Assembly (NCBI GenBank): GCA_946807835.1
Contig: OX327683.1
Coordinates: 5,709,001 to 5,773,000, forward strand
Reading direction: 5' to 3'
DNA: 64,000 nt
Source: Ailanthus altissimus
Taxonomy: Eukaryota; Streptophyta; Magnoliopsida; Sapindales; Simaroubaceae
Below are positions 24,469 to 37,464 of this stretch, piece by piece (positions within the stretch are counted from its first letter, which is position 1; each line of letters begins with the position of its first letter). A program made the translations under genes and the position numbers. The notes below the pieces were generated by a model. That model had not been told where the DNA came from. It did not search any database and saw only the letters and a list, made by a program, of their open reading frames with translations.

Positions 24469-25440
24469 ACAATGGGCTGTCATAAAGAAGAATGTGAGAA
24501 ATATTAAATTTGAGAAGCTAAAGAATCTGGGTTAGTCAACACACGCCAACACTATTTCACCAGTAAAGCTTGGTTGAAAAAAAAAACCCAAACCCCCAAA
24601 ACTAGAAGGCAAAGTAACAAAATTTCATTGCAACCAACATATCTTTTTCTGGCCAATTTCGACCCCTCCACCAAAGAAAAAAAAACGAAAAAATTGAGTT
24701 AACCAATTACATAGTGAGTCTGATAATTTAAAAACAGACATTGGATAGGTAAGGATAGCCTGCTGTGGTACTATAATCGCTTCTAAACATGGTTAATAAT
24801 CTACTGAAACACCAACCCTTTCTAGATCCAACAAAAGATGGAAGACCCGAATAAAAACCATGAGAATTTGTCTAACTAGCCAAACCAAATATATCGAATA
24901 ACTGAAGTCTCACGACTGACCCTTGGACCCATACACAAATACACAAATCCATTAATATTTTTGTTTTTCTTAATTTCACATGCTGGAGAAGGAAAGAAAA
25001 TCCTTCTGCACAAAGAAGAAGCATATACGGAGACAAAGGACAACCTTGACGTAATCCATTAGAAGGGATTATGTTTCTGGTTGGAGAGCCATTAACCAGA
25101 AAGGAGAACTAGAAAATATGAAGGCAACCAAAACCAATTGCTGCCATTTCTCACTGAAACCAAATTTCTGCATCATAACTAACAAAAACTCTTACTCCAT
25201 CCTATTATACGACTTATATTCAGTTTCACCCCCATATACTCTAACTTACCATTCTATCTCCATTTTAAAGAATGTATTAACTCAAAAGCTATCAAAATAT
25301 TATCTAAAATAAACCAACTTGAGACAAAGCACTCTGAGAAGGCAAGATGATATTGGGCAAAACTTTTTTCAAGCAAGTCACCAAAGTCTTATTAACAAGT
25401 TTATACATTATATTATAGGACGAAAGTCTAAATAAATAGT

Positions 25441-27312
25441 TCTTTTTTTTATAATATCAAATTATTTATCATATAATTAAAATGCAAATTTACTTTCTCA
25501 ATTTTACCAAGGTTAAGACTGTCATAAAAAGACTATATTCTAATCGCTCCATATTTTTTTTTTACACATTTAATTTATTAGCTATATGACAAAAAAAAAT
25601 AAAAACAATAAAAATATGTACAAACTAATCATACAAATTCTTTATATTATTTAATGTGGCATAACATGGTTGGAAGGATATATTAAAATAATAAATAATA
25701 AATAATGTGATAATAACTTAATCAATCTTATTATATCATTAAATATGTATAATTTAGTTTGTACATATAATATTATTATTAAAATAAATAAATTATTTTA
25801 AAATATACAATAAAAAACTTAATATATATGTAATAAAAAAGTTAAAAAATTAATATAAAATCGCTTTGTGTGTGATAAAAAAAGTTAGAGACTATTGTAA
25901 AGTTGTCTCGTAATAACATCACACTTGAATAATTTAAAAAATATTACCCAAAACTTCACTTGGGGACAAATAATTTAAGAAATATAATAAGAATTTGCTG
26001 ACCAATCGTTGTATTTTAACTTTAACCTCTTTCCTTTCTTTTGAAAAAAAAAAGCTTAGAACATAAAAGGCACAAAAGGCACTGTTAGTAATATGTCTGA
26101 GGGCCAGTCTATTGTACAACAATTGTAATATGCACATCACTTTTAAGACCAAAAAGAATTAGATGACTACCATGTGTTTGAAAAAGAATAATTAACTGGT
26201 AATTCTAGTGATTTTTTTATTTGTAACAAGGTTTTTTTTAATACTTATATTACTTTAGAACGCAATTAATACAACACTAGAGAGCTACTCAAAATAATAC
26301 ATCATTTTTATATTTAAACTTGTCTGAGAAAAAAACCCCTACAACGAGAGAGGAAGAAAACTATTAATTAATACATTACTTTTACATTTAAGCTCGTTTA
26401 GATTGAAAACCCCCATGTTGAGTGATGAAGGCTCTCACAATAAAAAAAAGTTATTGCACTACCCTAACATCTATTAAAGCTTGAACTCTTAGATCTTAAA
26501 TCAGGTAAATGCACACTTACTTAGTGCTTACTCTTAGGATAAGCGCTTAAGTGCTATAACAAGTTAAGTTTCCCATCTCATTCAAGTGAATTGGTTTTGA
26601 GAGTGTAAAAGTAGTTTTTGGCAACTTTTACGTCTAACGTGAATCACTATTTATACGCTTTTTACTCCTAATCATTTTAAATAACACTTGCCCTTACCTA
26701 CCTCGATCTCTACTTGAGCGAGGTTAGTTGAGATTACGCGAGGTTAGTTGAGATTACTTGCGGTCTCTTACTTGAGCGAAGTTAATTAAGATTACTTGTA
26801 GTCTTTTAGTTGAGATTTTTTCCTCAAATCATTTCATGATTATAGATTGTTATCAATTATCACTAAGCTTATTTCATTATAAACTATTTTCAAGCCCTAC
26901 TAAACTAAACTAGCAGTTTCTTATTGACCAAGTATTACTTAGAATAGATCTATTATGATAAAACCATTTTAGCTAATTTCCTGTATCAAAGTTGACTCTC
27001 TTTTTCTTATTTGTTTAAAATCTTTCTTGTTCATGTCATTCGCTTTAAGGATTTTTCCTCAAGTACTTTATTTTATATTGTTTTACCATCTACCCATTAT
27101 CAATAGACCATTCTTTTACTTACTAAGCTTTTAACACTAAAAAAACTAGACATATAGTTGATTTGTACTTTATTCCTAAGGCTATAGTGTAATCTTAGAC
27201 TGTTGAACTACTTGATGGGATATATAGCTTAAGTAGTGAAAATCTTTAGATTAAAGCTGAATCTCTTTTCCTAGGCTCTATTTCTCTTAATTAACAATAA
27301 TATATTCTCAAA
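25441..27312. other. AT-rich stretch without genes, with small tandem repeats
   Basis: No coding motif was seen. A duplicated segment of about 70 bp occurs at 26,297 and 26,370 (both ATACAT.ACTTT.., then GAAAAAAACCCCTAC or GAAAACCCCCATG). A second short tandem repeat is listed separately. Confidence 0.5.
26711..26815 (+). repeat. Short tandem repeat GAGCGAGGTTAGTTGAGATTAC
   Basis: Three to four units of 22-36 bases share GCGAGGTTAGTTGAGATTAC, with CTTGCGGTCTCTTACTT-like spacers. Confidence 0.6.
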
Positions 27313-27904
27313 TGTTAGAATTGGTGATTCAACTATCATGTATAAGCATGAATTGATATGGATATCAAGATGAGAGTCATTATGAAGTCAAGTACATATT
27401 GAGTGTATAAAGGATGAGCAAAATAAAAAGTCAGAAAAAAGGGCACTGTTCACATGATGGCACTGTTCATGTGGCAGCGAATACTATTCACGCAGTTATG
27501 CTCACGTGGCAACCTATGGATATTTTCTATTTTGGCTCAATTGACTTCTTTAAGTGGGATTAGAACTAATATAAATAAAGACTCTTATTTCAATAAGTTT
27601 AAGGTTTTTAGGGAGTTTGTAAACACTATATAAACCCTTATAAATCTTTTAAATATAGCAAAGCATCTAAAGGTTCAATATATAAACATAAGAGAGAATA
27701 GAAGAGTTAGGTTGGCACTAAGTAGCCGATGCACTAATGTGTAACTTTTGAGGGTATCTTTATTCTTAAGTGAATAAAAAGAGCACCATTGATCATTTTG
27801 AGAGAAGCTTGGGCTATTCTTGTATTTCTTTGATAAAATCTGATATGGGGTGGGAGATATTGAGATATATTGTAAAGATTATGGTGATTTAAGAAGATAC
27901 TTAA
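27313..27904 (+). mobile_element. Family B LTR, copy 3 (right end truncated)
   Basis: It begins TGTTAGAATTGGTGATTC and aligns with 37,465 onward, sharing blocks such as TTTTGGCTCAATTGACTTCT, the TATA box ACTATATAAACCC (about 27,631), and GAAGATACTTA at the right. The match stops at about 27,904, where a Tekay-type LTR begins, so the rest was lost or displaced. Confidence 0.75.
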
Positions 27905-30665
27905 TAACAGGACCTGCCCCGAGACCTTCTACTATAGATCCCAGCGGCCCTGCTGGAGACACTGACAGAAGTTCCTCAGAATTTAACTAGGTAAGTTGAG
28001 AAATTCTGCAATGCAAACCCCTTTTTAGTTCTTACTATTACTGAGAAAATCTTGGAATATACATAAAAATAACATCTTAATTTTTTTATGAAAAAAAAGG
28101 GCATAGTTTCTTCTATTTTTCTTCAAAATCCAATATAAAACCTGCAAAACAATTGCACTTCTATTTCAAACACTTCTTAATACTACCAAATAGGACCTCC
28201 GGTCCTTTCTAAAATAAATCCAACTCAACTCATAATTTCATTAAAATCACAAAACTGGCACACTCATAAAAAGTAAAAACGATCATTATAATATCAAAAC
28301 CTTTTCGTGTTTATCCAAAACATATATACAAATACACATACTTATAACTACAATGCAAAAAGCAAAAGGAGTGCTATTTAGCACATTTACATGTATAAAA
28401 TGATCTTCAGATTTAACCCACTAATCAGTAGTAAGAGAATCAGCAGCTTGTATACCAAGACCTGCACCTGGGATAGAGATTTAGAAAAAATAAAATACAA
28501 AACGAGTGAGCTAAATGAGCTCAGTGAGTACATTTAAGATTTTGAATTAAAATAAAATTCTGCATAAATATTAAATTCTAAAAGACATGAATAATTCATA
28601 TTTCTAAAACTTGTATAAAGCTGTAAAATAGTTTCTAACATCATATGCCGATGAAATCTTGTCGAGTGGGTTTTATTTACATCTTCGAAAAATAATATCC
28701 AAAATTTGTACAACATAATAACTAACATGTGCATATAAACGCATAATATGCAATTGGTAGATCGAAAACTAGTAAAGCCCTTACTCGGCCATTTTCTTTC
28801 TAAACTGTACCAATGGTAACTATAAAACTCTATACTCACGTAATGACTTAACTAGCACCTCACACGTGAGTAGGTCACATGGCGCTTCAACTAGGAGCAC
28901 CTATAGTGACATCTCACTGGCTATGCAGCGAAATCCTACATCACCTACATATAGCGAGATAATACCCAGTACACATAGAGCAACTCACATGACTCGACAA
29001 TCCGACTTTTCGAAGTTAGTGACACACTTTCAATACCTGCCCATGTGTACGGGATATATTGGCCGAGTCTAATACCATCACCACCACTATCATAATCTAA
29101 GGGTACCAATGGCATTTGAAACAAATGAAGTAATTTTAAAGTTGTTTCTTAAACCGAACATGTAAAGGCATATCTATAGATATATATATCAAAATCATAA
29201 ATCATGTTTATGCATTAAAAGCACATAAAATATACATTTTTATTATGCGAAAACATAATAAACGAAAGATTAAAAAATGACAGATTTTCACTCACAACCG
29301 CTCCGAGCTCAATTTTGCTTCAGATTTCTGCTCCCATTACCGGTCTTGATTTTCTTCACCTACATGCTATAAATGACATTTAGAACTAATTCAAACACTA
29401 GAATCTCATTTAACTACTAAATGCCCTAATCGGCATATAAAGCCCGGATTGATACTACTTTCTAATTTTTATTTACGGAGTCATTTAATCTAATCTAACC
29501 ACCATCCGACGCCTTAAAAATTGCTTAACACCCTAGAAATTTGGTTAGATATAATTGCCATTCACCTTATCAAAATGGACAATTATGCCCCATTTCTTCA
29601 TTTTTTATTTTTTCATCAATCATATCCATTCAATGACATAAGGCACCCATTATACACCATAACACAACTCAACCCTAACTTTTCTAAAGTGGTAGAATTT
29701 CACCCTATGTTCTAACATATTTCTTTTCTCAATTTCTTATTCCAATTGCATCAAAATCAAGTCAATTTTATTCTAATGCCCTAATTATAACCAATTGAAG
29801 TCTCTACATCAAAATCACCCAAAACCCTAATTCTTACCTTGTCAATTTCTTCAATTTGATGACTCTTTCAAGCTCCACACTAGAATTCAACTCAATCTAA
29901 ACCAAGAATACACACAAGAACATCAATTGAAGCAATCTTGAAAGTTCACATATAAATCTCACAAAACAATGCTTTTCTTATCTCTTTTTTCTTATTTTCA
30001 CTAATGGAGGCTTTAATTGATCTTTGGAACTTGTACTTGACCTTATTTTAGCTTGATTAAGCATGAAAAAAAATTAAAATTTCACTGTAGCAGCCCCTCC
30101 ATTCTCTTGGCCGAATTTTGCTTCTCTTGCTCTATGATGTTTGCTTTTCTCTCATGAAATTTCTACACACTTCTACTATATATATATAGAGCTCCTTCAA
30201 TTATCTAATTTTCTCCTCAACTTATTCTAAATTTCTATTTACCATTGGTTGAAAACTAAGTATGTAATTGGTTCCTTTGCAACTATTTAGTTAGAATGGT
30301 CAAAAGAACTAATTAGAATTCTCAACTTAGCAATGCATAAAATTGTCTATAATTGGTCAATTCTCTAATATAAGGATTGTGTTTTTCAACAAAAACTTGT
30401 TCCATACATAACCCTTAAATAGAAATTGATGAAGTAAATTAAATTTCCTTTTCCAAGTCAATAGAGAAAAATTCCAAAAATATTCTAGGATCGTTTAATG
30501 CTCTGACCTAATGTGAAATTACCAAATTAGGTATAATATCTCTTACGTGCACCATTGGAAAAAAAACATTTCTAATAGGGTTAGAATCGGGTAACCCCAC
30601 AGTGTATTCATTTCTCTATATCGAAATCTATACGTCAATACTACTAATAAGGATTGGATATTATA
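27905..30665 (-). mobile_element. 3' LTR of a Tekay/Del-type chromovirus (minus strand)
   Basis: On the minus strand, the integrase frame below ends in FRGRYFF, followed by AAGGAGAGG (polypurine tract, 30,671-30,679) and then TATAATATCC, the usual end-of-pol/LTR junction of Tekay elements with the first LTR dinucleotide mutated. The segment is about 2.75 kb, close to the solo LTR at 33,169-35,944. It contains ACTCACTGAGCTCATTTAGC (minus strand, about 28,530), a phrase typical of these LTRs. No genes lie inside. The exact left border is uncertain. Confidence 0.65.
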
Positions 30666-30678
30666 ATTTTACCTCTCC

Positions 30679-31815
30679 TTAAAAAAAATATCGTCCTCGA
30701 AATTTAAATTGTACCTGTCTCGATGAGGTAAGGATGTTGTACTCACATCTGATCTTCACGTTCCAACGTGGCTTTTTTAATCTATGGTTCATCCATAACA
30801 CCTTCACTAAGGGAATATTTTTATTACAAAGCACTTGTTTTTTTTGGTCTAGGATTTGCACAGGCTTCTCTTCGTAGGTCAAATTCTCTTTCAATTTTAC
30901 TAACTGTTCCCTTAGGATGTGCGAAGGATCTGCTAAATACTTGGGAAGCATGGAAACGTGAAACACGTCATGAATTTTAGCCAGATCTTCTGGTAATCGC
31001 AGACGATATGCTACCTTCCCAACTCTTTCAACTATCTCGTACAACCCAATGTATCGAGAACTCAGCTTTTCTTGCTTCCCAAAACTTAGTACTCCTTTCT
31101 ATGGCAATATCTTCAGAAATACCTTATCACGAATCTGAAACTCCAAGTCTCTTCTCCTATTATCTGCATAACTCTTCTGTCTATTATTAGCCATTTTCAA
31201 TCTCTGACTGATAACTTGAATCTTTTTTGAAGTAATCTGGATAATTTCTGAGCCGATCAACTTCATTTTACCTACCTCATCCTAACAAACTGGAGTTCTG
31301 CACTTTCTTCCATACAATGCTTCATATGGTGTTATCTCGATGCTAGTCTGGTAGCTATTATTATAGGCGAACTCTATTAGCGGCAAATGAGTATCTTAAC
31401 TCCCCTTAAACTTCATAACACACGCTCTAAGCATATCCTCGAGTATCTAAATTGTCCGTTCAGACTGGCAATCTGTCTGTGGATGAAATACCGTACTGGA
31501 ACTCAATCTAGTGCTTAGAGCTTTTTATAAACTGGGCCAAAATTGAGAAGTGAACTGTGGATCCCTGTCAAACACAATGGATACTAGAACACCATGGAGT
31601 TATACCACCTCATCTACATATAACTAGGCTAATTTATCTAAAGAATAACTGTTTCTAATGGGTAAGAAATGGGCAGATTTCATCGGTCTATCAACAATTA
31701 CCCATATTACGTCATTGCCTCTCTGGTTATGCGAAAGTCCTATCACGAAGTCCATCATTTTTCTCTCTCATTTCTACTCCGGAATCAGAAGAGGTTGCAA
31801 GAACCCTGGAAGTAA
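30679..31815 (-). pseudogene. Tekay-type integrase with C-terminal chromodomain region
   Basis: The minus-strand translation gives a nearly continuous integrase. MDFVIGLSHNQRGNDVIWVI carries the first Asp, FDRDPQFTSQFWPSL the second, and HPQTDCQSERTI the catalytic Glu. LRACVMKFKGS and [13 protein letters not shown] follow. The C-terminal part (30,679-31,044) is open: VGKVAYRLRLPEDLAKIHDV, HVSMLPKYLADPSH, then a diverged chromodomain (VLWMNHRLKKPRWNVKI). About six in-frame stops occur upstream. The element is cut at about 31,815, so reverse transcriptase and the other LTR are absent. Confidence 0.85.
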
Positions 31816-31819
31816 GATC

Positions 31820-32857
31820 ATTATTTTATTCACTAAATTATTTATTGAATAAATTAATTTTAATAATAATATATGATATTATTATTTTATTAAATTCAAA
31901 CAAGTATTATTTATTACAATAATATACATGTGTTGTTATATTTAATTTGATTAAATAAAAACAATGATGCATGAATGTGTAAATGGCGGGAGCAAGATGT
32001 GTAATACAAGCAAGTGAAGAAATTGTTTCTTCAAAATTATTTTGCCTCACACGGTTCAAACACACACATTAACCATCACATGTCTTTTGATTTCAATTGT
32101 TTATTGTAAATATTTATTTCAAAGACAAAACCATAAGTGAATGGTAGGACCATTATGTATAACACAAGTAAGAAAATTGTTTTCTTTGGTTGCACAATCT
32201 ATCCAAGTGCATTTCTTGGCTTTGGTTTGTCATTTTGTTTATTGTAAACAAAAAAAATAAAGACAATTGAAGATGGGTGTGGCAATTGTTGCCATACCAT
32301 GCAGGGCCTATGCTAGATGATTGGAGGGAATGAAAATGAAACAAATAAGATGAGCAAAATTGCTCAATTAAGAGTGTATGTGTTCGGTCAAGTAAAAGGA
32401 AAAAGATAGAGAAGTGAGGTGCTTTGATTTTACTAAGTGTTAGGTACCCTCTCAAAAGTTGAGAGCACAAAACACTTCTTGCATTCATCTTCATCTTGAC
32501 TAACCATACTACAAGGTAGAAATATAGGATTCAAGTGTTGAATCCGTTGCTGAAAAAGCTGTTATTCTAGCTTCCTCAAGCCCACCGTGTTGAGGAACTA
32601 GAATTATGAATAAATTACTTCATCGTGGTTCTCTGATTCGAAGAAAATTCAAAGACTTGCCAAGGTAATACATATTCAATCCCCAAGTAACTTACATTTA
32701 TGAGATACATGTAAACAAAATTTGTGTTTATCATTAGAAAATTAGATTTTCAGTACTTCCGCTGCGTTCTATAATGTATGAGATACATTAGAAATGTATG
32801 TTTTAAATAATAGATACAATACCCACATAAAAATACCCTATGTTTAACTAACTCTCA
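31820..32857 (+). mobile_element. Family A LTR-like fragment, copy 3 (left part missing)
   Basis: The right part resembles the ends of the two longer family A elements: a purine-rich tract after an AT-rich zone, ACTAGAATT, CTTCCGCTGCGTTCTATAATG (compare TTCGCCACGTAGAATATG in copy 1), then AATAGATACAAT.ACCCACAT and GTTTAAC. It runs from the broken Tekay integrase to the truncated family B LTR. Borders are approximate. Confidence 0.45.
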
Positions 32858-33168
32858 CACTTATGAGTATTTTCTGTTTTGGCTCAATTAACTTCTTTAA
32901 GTAGGATTATGATTCCTAAAAGTAAGGACTTTTATTCCAACTAGGTTTAGAATTTCTAAGGGTGTCTCTCTCACTTTATAAACCCTTCTAAACACAAAAA
33001 AAAAAAAGTGAAGCATTTAAAATTTTAAGATGTATACTATAAGAGGGAATAGAAGAGCAAGGTAGCCAATAAGTGCATGGTGCATTAGGGTGTAAAATTT
33101 TTGGGAATATTTTCTTTTAGTTCTTGAGTGGATAAAAGAAACACCATAAATCCCTTTGGCTTATATAT

Positions 33169-35944
33169 TTTATTTGTATATGGGTGATACTTGATTTATG
33201 TATTGTTATTAGTAGTGTTTGTATAGGTTAAGGATATACTATTAGTATTGAGTTTATTTCCAAAACTTTAGATTTATTTTAGGGACCAAATTATAATACT
33301 TTGAAAGTTTTGGGGGTTAATTCATAAATACTAGAAATTAGCCTCTTAGTATAAAAATACATATTTAAAACTCTAGTTCACTCATTTTGGTCGAGTTACC
33401 TCTTTTAGAGTGAGAAAAGAGAGAAAGAAAGGGGAGAGAAAGAGAAGAAAAAGAAGAAGAAAGTTGAAATTTAAGCTTTAAGAGTTATATTATAACCCTT
33501 TCTTAGTTTCTTGGTGTTAAATTAGTTAATTCCTTTAAGTTTTGATTTCTGAAAATATGTGCAATTTAGGATTTGATGTGTATTTCGTAAGATATTGTGA
33601 GAATTGATGATGATCTATGTAGAAAGCTTGATAAATCATGATGAATTGCAGAATTTCTACTTGATAGTCTCTTGATCCAGGAATTTTATAAATTATTGTG
33701 ATTTGATTCTGGTTTTGAATTTTGAATATATGAAATTAGACATATTTAAAATTATTTGAGACTTTGAATCGATTGAAAATTTCAGAAATTGAATTTATAG
33801 TGAATTTACCAAAATGACCCTAAAATTCTAGAAATTTCTTGTGTTAACAGTATGATGCAGAGACAAATAATTTTTTGATTTGCTGAATGATCTTCAAAAA
33901 TTACGAATTTATGAAATATGATAATTTTATATGTCTAATATGATATACTCAGAATTGAGAATTTAGATCAATGTAGTTAAATTGTTATGATTTTCTAAAG
34001 AGTGTTAGCTCATTACAGTATTTGATTAACAGATTTTTAAAGTTATAGAATAAAATAGTTTTAAAATAATTTTGATAGTGATTTTAAAGTAAAATATTTA
34101 TTATGGATTGAGATATATGTTAAGAGTAATTCTGTGATAGTTTTATAATTTTCGACTCAGTATATGATTTTATAAAATTGAAAAATTAAATATTATTCAA
34201 TAAATATCTTTATCTTGTTAGGTTAGTAGTTTGGATTCGATGATGTTTATAGAATGGATTATGTAGGAATTATGATATTATATTCATACATAAGAAGGAT
34301 ATATGAGTCAATAATGATATATTCTGATTTTGGAATAATTGGATATCATTTGATGCATAAGAAAATTATATTAAGTGTAAGTGGTCAGAATGACAGGTTT
34401 TGAGAAACCAAGTAATTAGACTAATTCAATGTGATAAGTGCAATATGTGTAATTTTGTAATCTATTTAAAGTGTTTTGTATGAGTGTTGAGGCTCATGAA
34501 AGGATTAATCTCCATTGATAGGTTAAGAAGATTTAAGCCTTGTAGCTGAAAGTTCTAAGAGGTAAGTATACTAGACTTTTTATTGAAATCACAATAAACA
34601 TAGTAATTGTTATGTATGATTTTGTAAATGTGGTTAGGAATATGTTTATGGTATGTCAAAGTATATTTTGATATGAAATGTGAAGACATGTGTTTATGAA
34701 TGTGAGCATGGACATACATGACATATATGTATTTTTGAAAGTGAGCTTTCAAAATGAAATGTGTTTAACAAAGAGAGTTTTTGAAGTGTAATATGTTCAT
34801 GAGAAATATTTTGTGTTTTGAGGATGCTTGAACTCACTGTTGACTTAGTAGGCACTTTATGTGATTTGTGGAGCCTTTATGTGTGGCCTTTCCTTCGGAA
34901 TTGGTATATGTTATGTGTTCCGTATGTAGGGAGGATACTATTGATACCTAAAGAAAGAGTGAGTCATCACATTCGTGTGGTGGCGTATTGGTGCATGTGA
35001 GAGGACTCACCGATGATCAGGGTGAGGGTTTGGCTTTTACCTTCGAACATGAGCATTTTATATGTGTAATTTAAAACCTCACTTGTATTATTCCTCTCAT
35101 ACGGTATGTCACCTATGAGTGACATTTGGCTCATTATGTGATATATGATATGGAAGTCCTACTAAGTAGTAGTTGAGTGATGGTATTCCTATTATATGTT
35201 TTGAAAGAATGTGTAAGCGCTTACCCGACATGTGATTTGATAAGATTATGATTTTAATTTATCACAGCATATTATACATATGCTTACATATATGTATTTG
35301 TATTTGATATATGAAAAACTAGTATGCTTACTAAGTTTTATACTCATTATAGTTTATGGTGATTTCAGGTAAATAAGGTACATGTATGCTTAGCGGATTT
35401 GGCAAGGCTTCTGTTGTTCCTTGGGTTCCCTAAGTTGTTAGGTTGCTGAGTGTTTCATTTAGGGACACGTGAGATAAAATATTTAATTTGTCCCTATTGA
35501 ATAAATACTTATGTATTATTTTATTGTGTGTGGTTAGATTTGATTTAAGTTTTACCAAGTGTAGTTATTGGTTGATTTTAAGTAAGAATTTGCAATGAAT
35601 ATATTATGGGATTCCAGTAACAAAGTTGCTACTGGTGACATAGCAGAGTGTTAATCTCTGAGAAAACTCTGAGTATCTCCGGTTTACTAATTGTCCCAGT
35701 CATAATTCAATTGTTATAATTTTGAAAAAAAAATTGAAATGAATGTTTAAATATTGTCAATAGAAGTTTATGTTTATATGTTAGGTTATGAGTTGATTTT
35801 AGTGTTGAACTTACTAGCAACTTGCTAAGGATTCTTATGTTGAATTAAAGTTTGAAATTTTATGTAATATTATTTATAAGTGCGCATTATTAAATGAATG
35901 TAAGTGATATCGTGTGTTGGGTCTTTTGAGTTTGGGGCATGACA
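33169..35944 (+). mobile_element. Tekay-type solo LTR inserted in the family B left LTR
   Basis: Comparison with the intact family B LTR shows the break between about 33,165 and 35,945. The insert ends GGGGCATGACA, typical for Tekay LTR ends, and TATAT is present at both borders (33,164-33,168 and 35,945-35,949). The length of 2,776 bases matches the other Tekay-type LTR in the window. The start lacks the canonical TG. Transcript-side sequence includes a purine-rich run (33,411-33,462). Confidence 0.65.
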
Positions 35945-36362
35945 TATATTCTCGGTTTATTCTTGTATTCTTTGTAAATCTCTTATAAAGAAATACTAAA
36001 AGGTCTTGAAAAATTTATGGTGATTAAGGGTAAATACTTAAGGGTCTCTGTGGGAGATACTCTGGGTGTTGTAGGATCATTGATAATGTGGGAAGATACT
36101 TAGTTATCTATATCAATAATAGAAGCTGAATCATAGATCCTCCATTGACATAGGCATTTATAAGCTGAACCATGTATATTTTGTGTCTTGTTGATTAGTT
36201 TTTTTTATTTATCTTTATTGGTATATTGATTTTATTGTTCTTACTTATAGTGTGAGTTATGGCTTCCATTGCGTATAGAGTCAAAAAAGAGTATTAAGGT
36301 TGTAGCTTACTTAATGCCATAAGGGTGTTAAATTAAAAAGTATTGCTTGATATTCGCAATAA

Positions 36363-37464
36363 AATAGTATCAGAGTATAGGTAGAAGTTCATATTGTAAA
36401 GCATAGGTAGCAGTGTGAGATTACAAAGCAGAGGGTGTCAACCACGGGGACTCACAAATATAAAGGAATAATAATAGAGAAGATGGTTATCTAAATGAGA
36501 AAAAGATTATGGTCTTACTAAGGAGTTTTTTAGGGATAGAAATCACTCTAGAAGAAGACTACCAAGAAGATGACGTCATCTAGGTCTTGGTCAGAAGAAT
36601 AATTCAAATTAGACACAAAAATAAATGTGGCAAAAGAAGAATAATCAAGATTAAAGAACATATCCAAAAGGTATCTAGGACACTTGAGGGGATGGTCTTG
36701 AAAGAGAAAGAGTAAGATAGAAGAAAGGTAGATTTACAAGTTTATTAGATGACTAAGCAAAGACTTTGATCGCATGAGAGCTTCTGGGGGAATAAGTATT
36801 TGATGAATGAACTATTTTTTAAATCTAGGGTAGTGTTTTCATATGAGTCATAGAGAATTGTTATTTATCAATTGTAGAAATATGGCTTGTGGTAAGTTAT
36901 AAGGATTGGTAGAATAAGATTGAAACTATATAGTGAAAAAGACAAGGAAGAGACTAGGTAGAGATTTTATTCCTCATCTCATGAAAACATAGTTAACTCG
37001 AGACTTCTAGATTGAAATAGGAAAATTCATATAAGACATAAGAAAGGAATACTAAATGAGAAGTAAAAGAATTTATGAATGATAAGTATAGAGGAAGGCT
37101 GTGTACTTGAAGAAAATGTTTGAATGGGTTTAATATAGGGTTGTTAATTTGAAATAGACCATAAAAGCAGCTCTTGAAATCATATCACATTATGGCTGGG
37201 GTTAAAAGAGAATGTGTAGGAAGAATAGTAATTACAAGAATGTAATTTTACCATTAAGGAATTATGGTCATAGTGTCTTTGAGACATAGGAGATCACAAT
37301 AAATTACTCTGAATATCAGCATTTCATAATTTTTGGAAACCATAGTCGCAAAAGCATTCGTTAAGTTTAGGACTTGACTTAGAGATAATGCTAGTGAGCA
37401 TTGATCAATGATGAGTAATATTTATTAGCTTCGTGGAGAAAGATTTTAAATTATAGAGGGGATT
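36363..37464 (+). other. Interior of the family B element
   Basis: Runs from the primer binding site to the polypurine tract. It is A- and G-rich on the plus strand, with no reading frame over 70 codons and no Gag or Pol motif that I can see. Confidence 0.55.

Larger units (their letters stand above)
22350..25440 (-). mobile_element. Antisense L1-type non-LTR retrotransposon, decayed and interrupted
   Basis: Read on the minus strand from 25,440 down, the translation matches plant L1 reverse transcriptase: a TLVTCLKKVLPNIILPSQSA segment at about 25,360-25,420, and GLRQGCPLSPYMLLLCAEGF at about 25,000-25,060 (normally GLRQGDPLSPYLF). The zinc-binding RVT domain comes next (IPPKVKYFMWR at about 23,020-23,050), then an RNase H-like tail (AECLTIFEGVQVVQSIGF at about 22,450-22,520). 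It carries many stops and frameshifts. A younger L1 fragment is inserted at 23,505-24,468. Confidence 0.8.

Noticed and set aside
34555..35000. Short frames in the Tekay-type LTR
   Set aside because: They are chance frames in non-coding LTR sequence with no match to any domain known to me.
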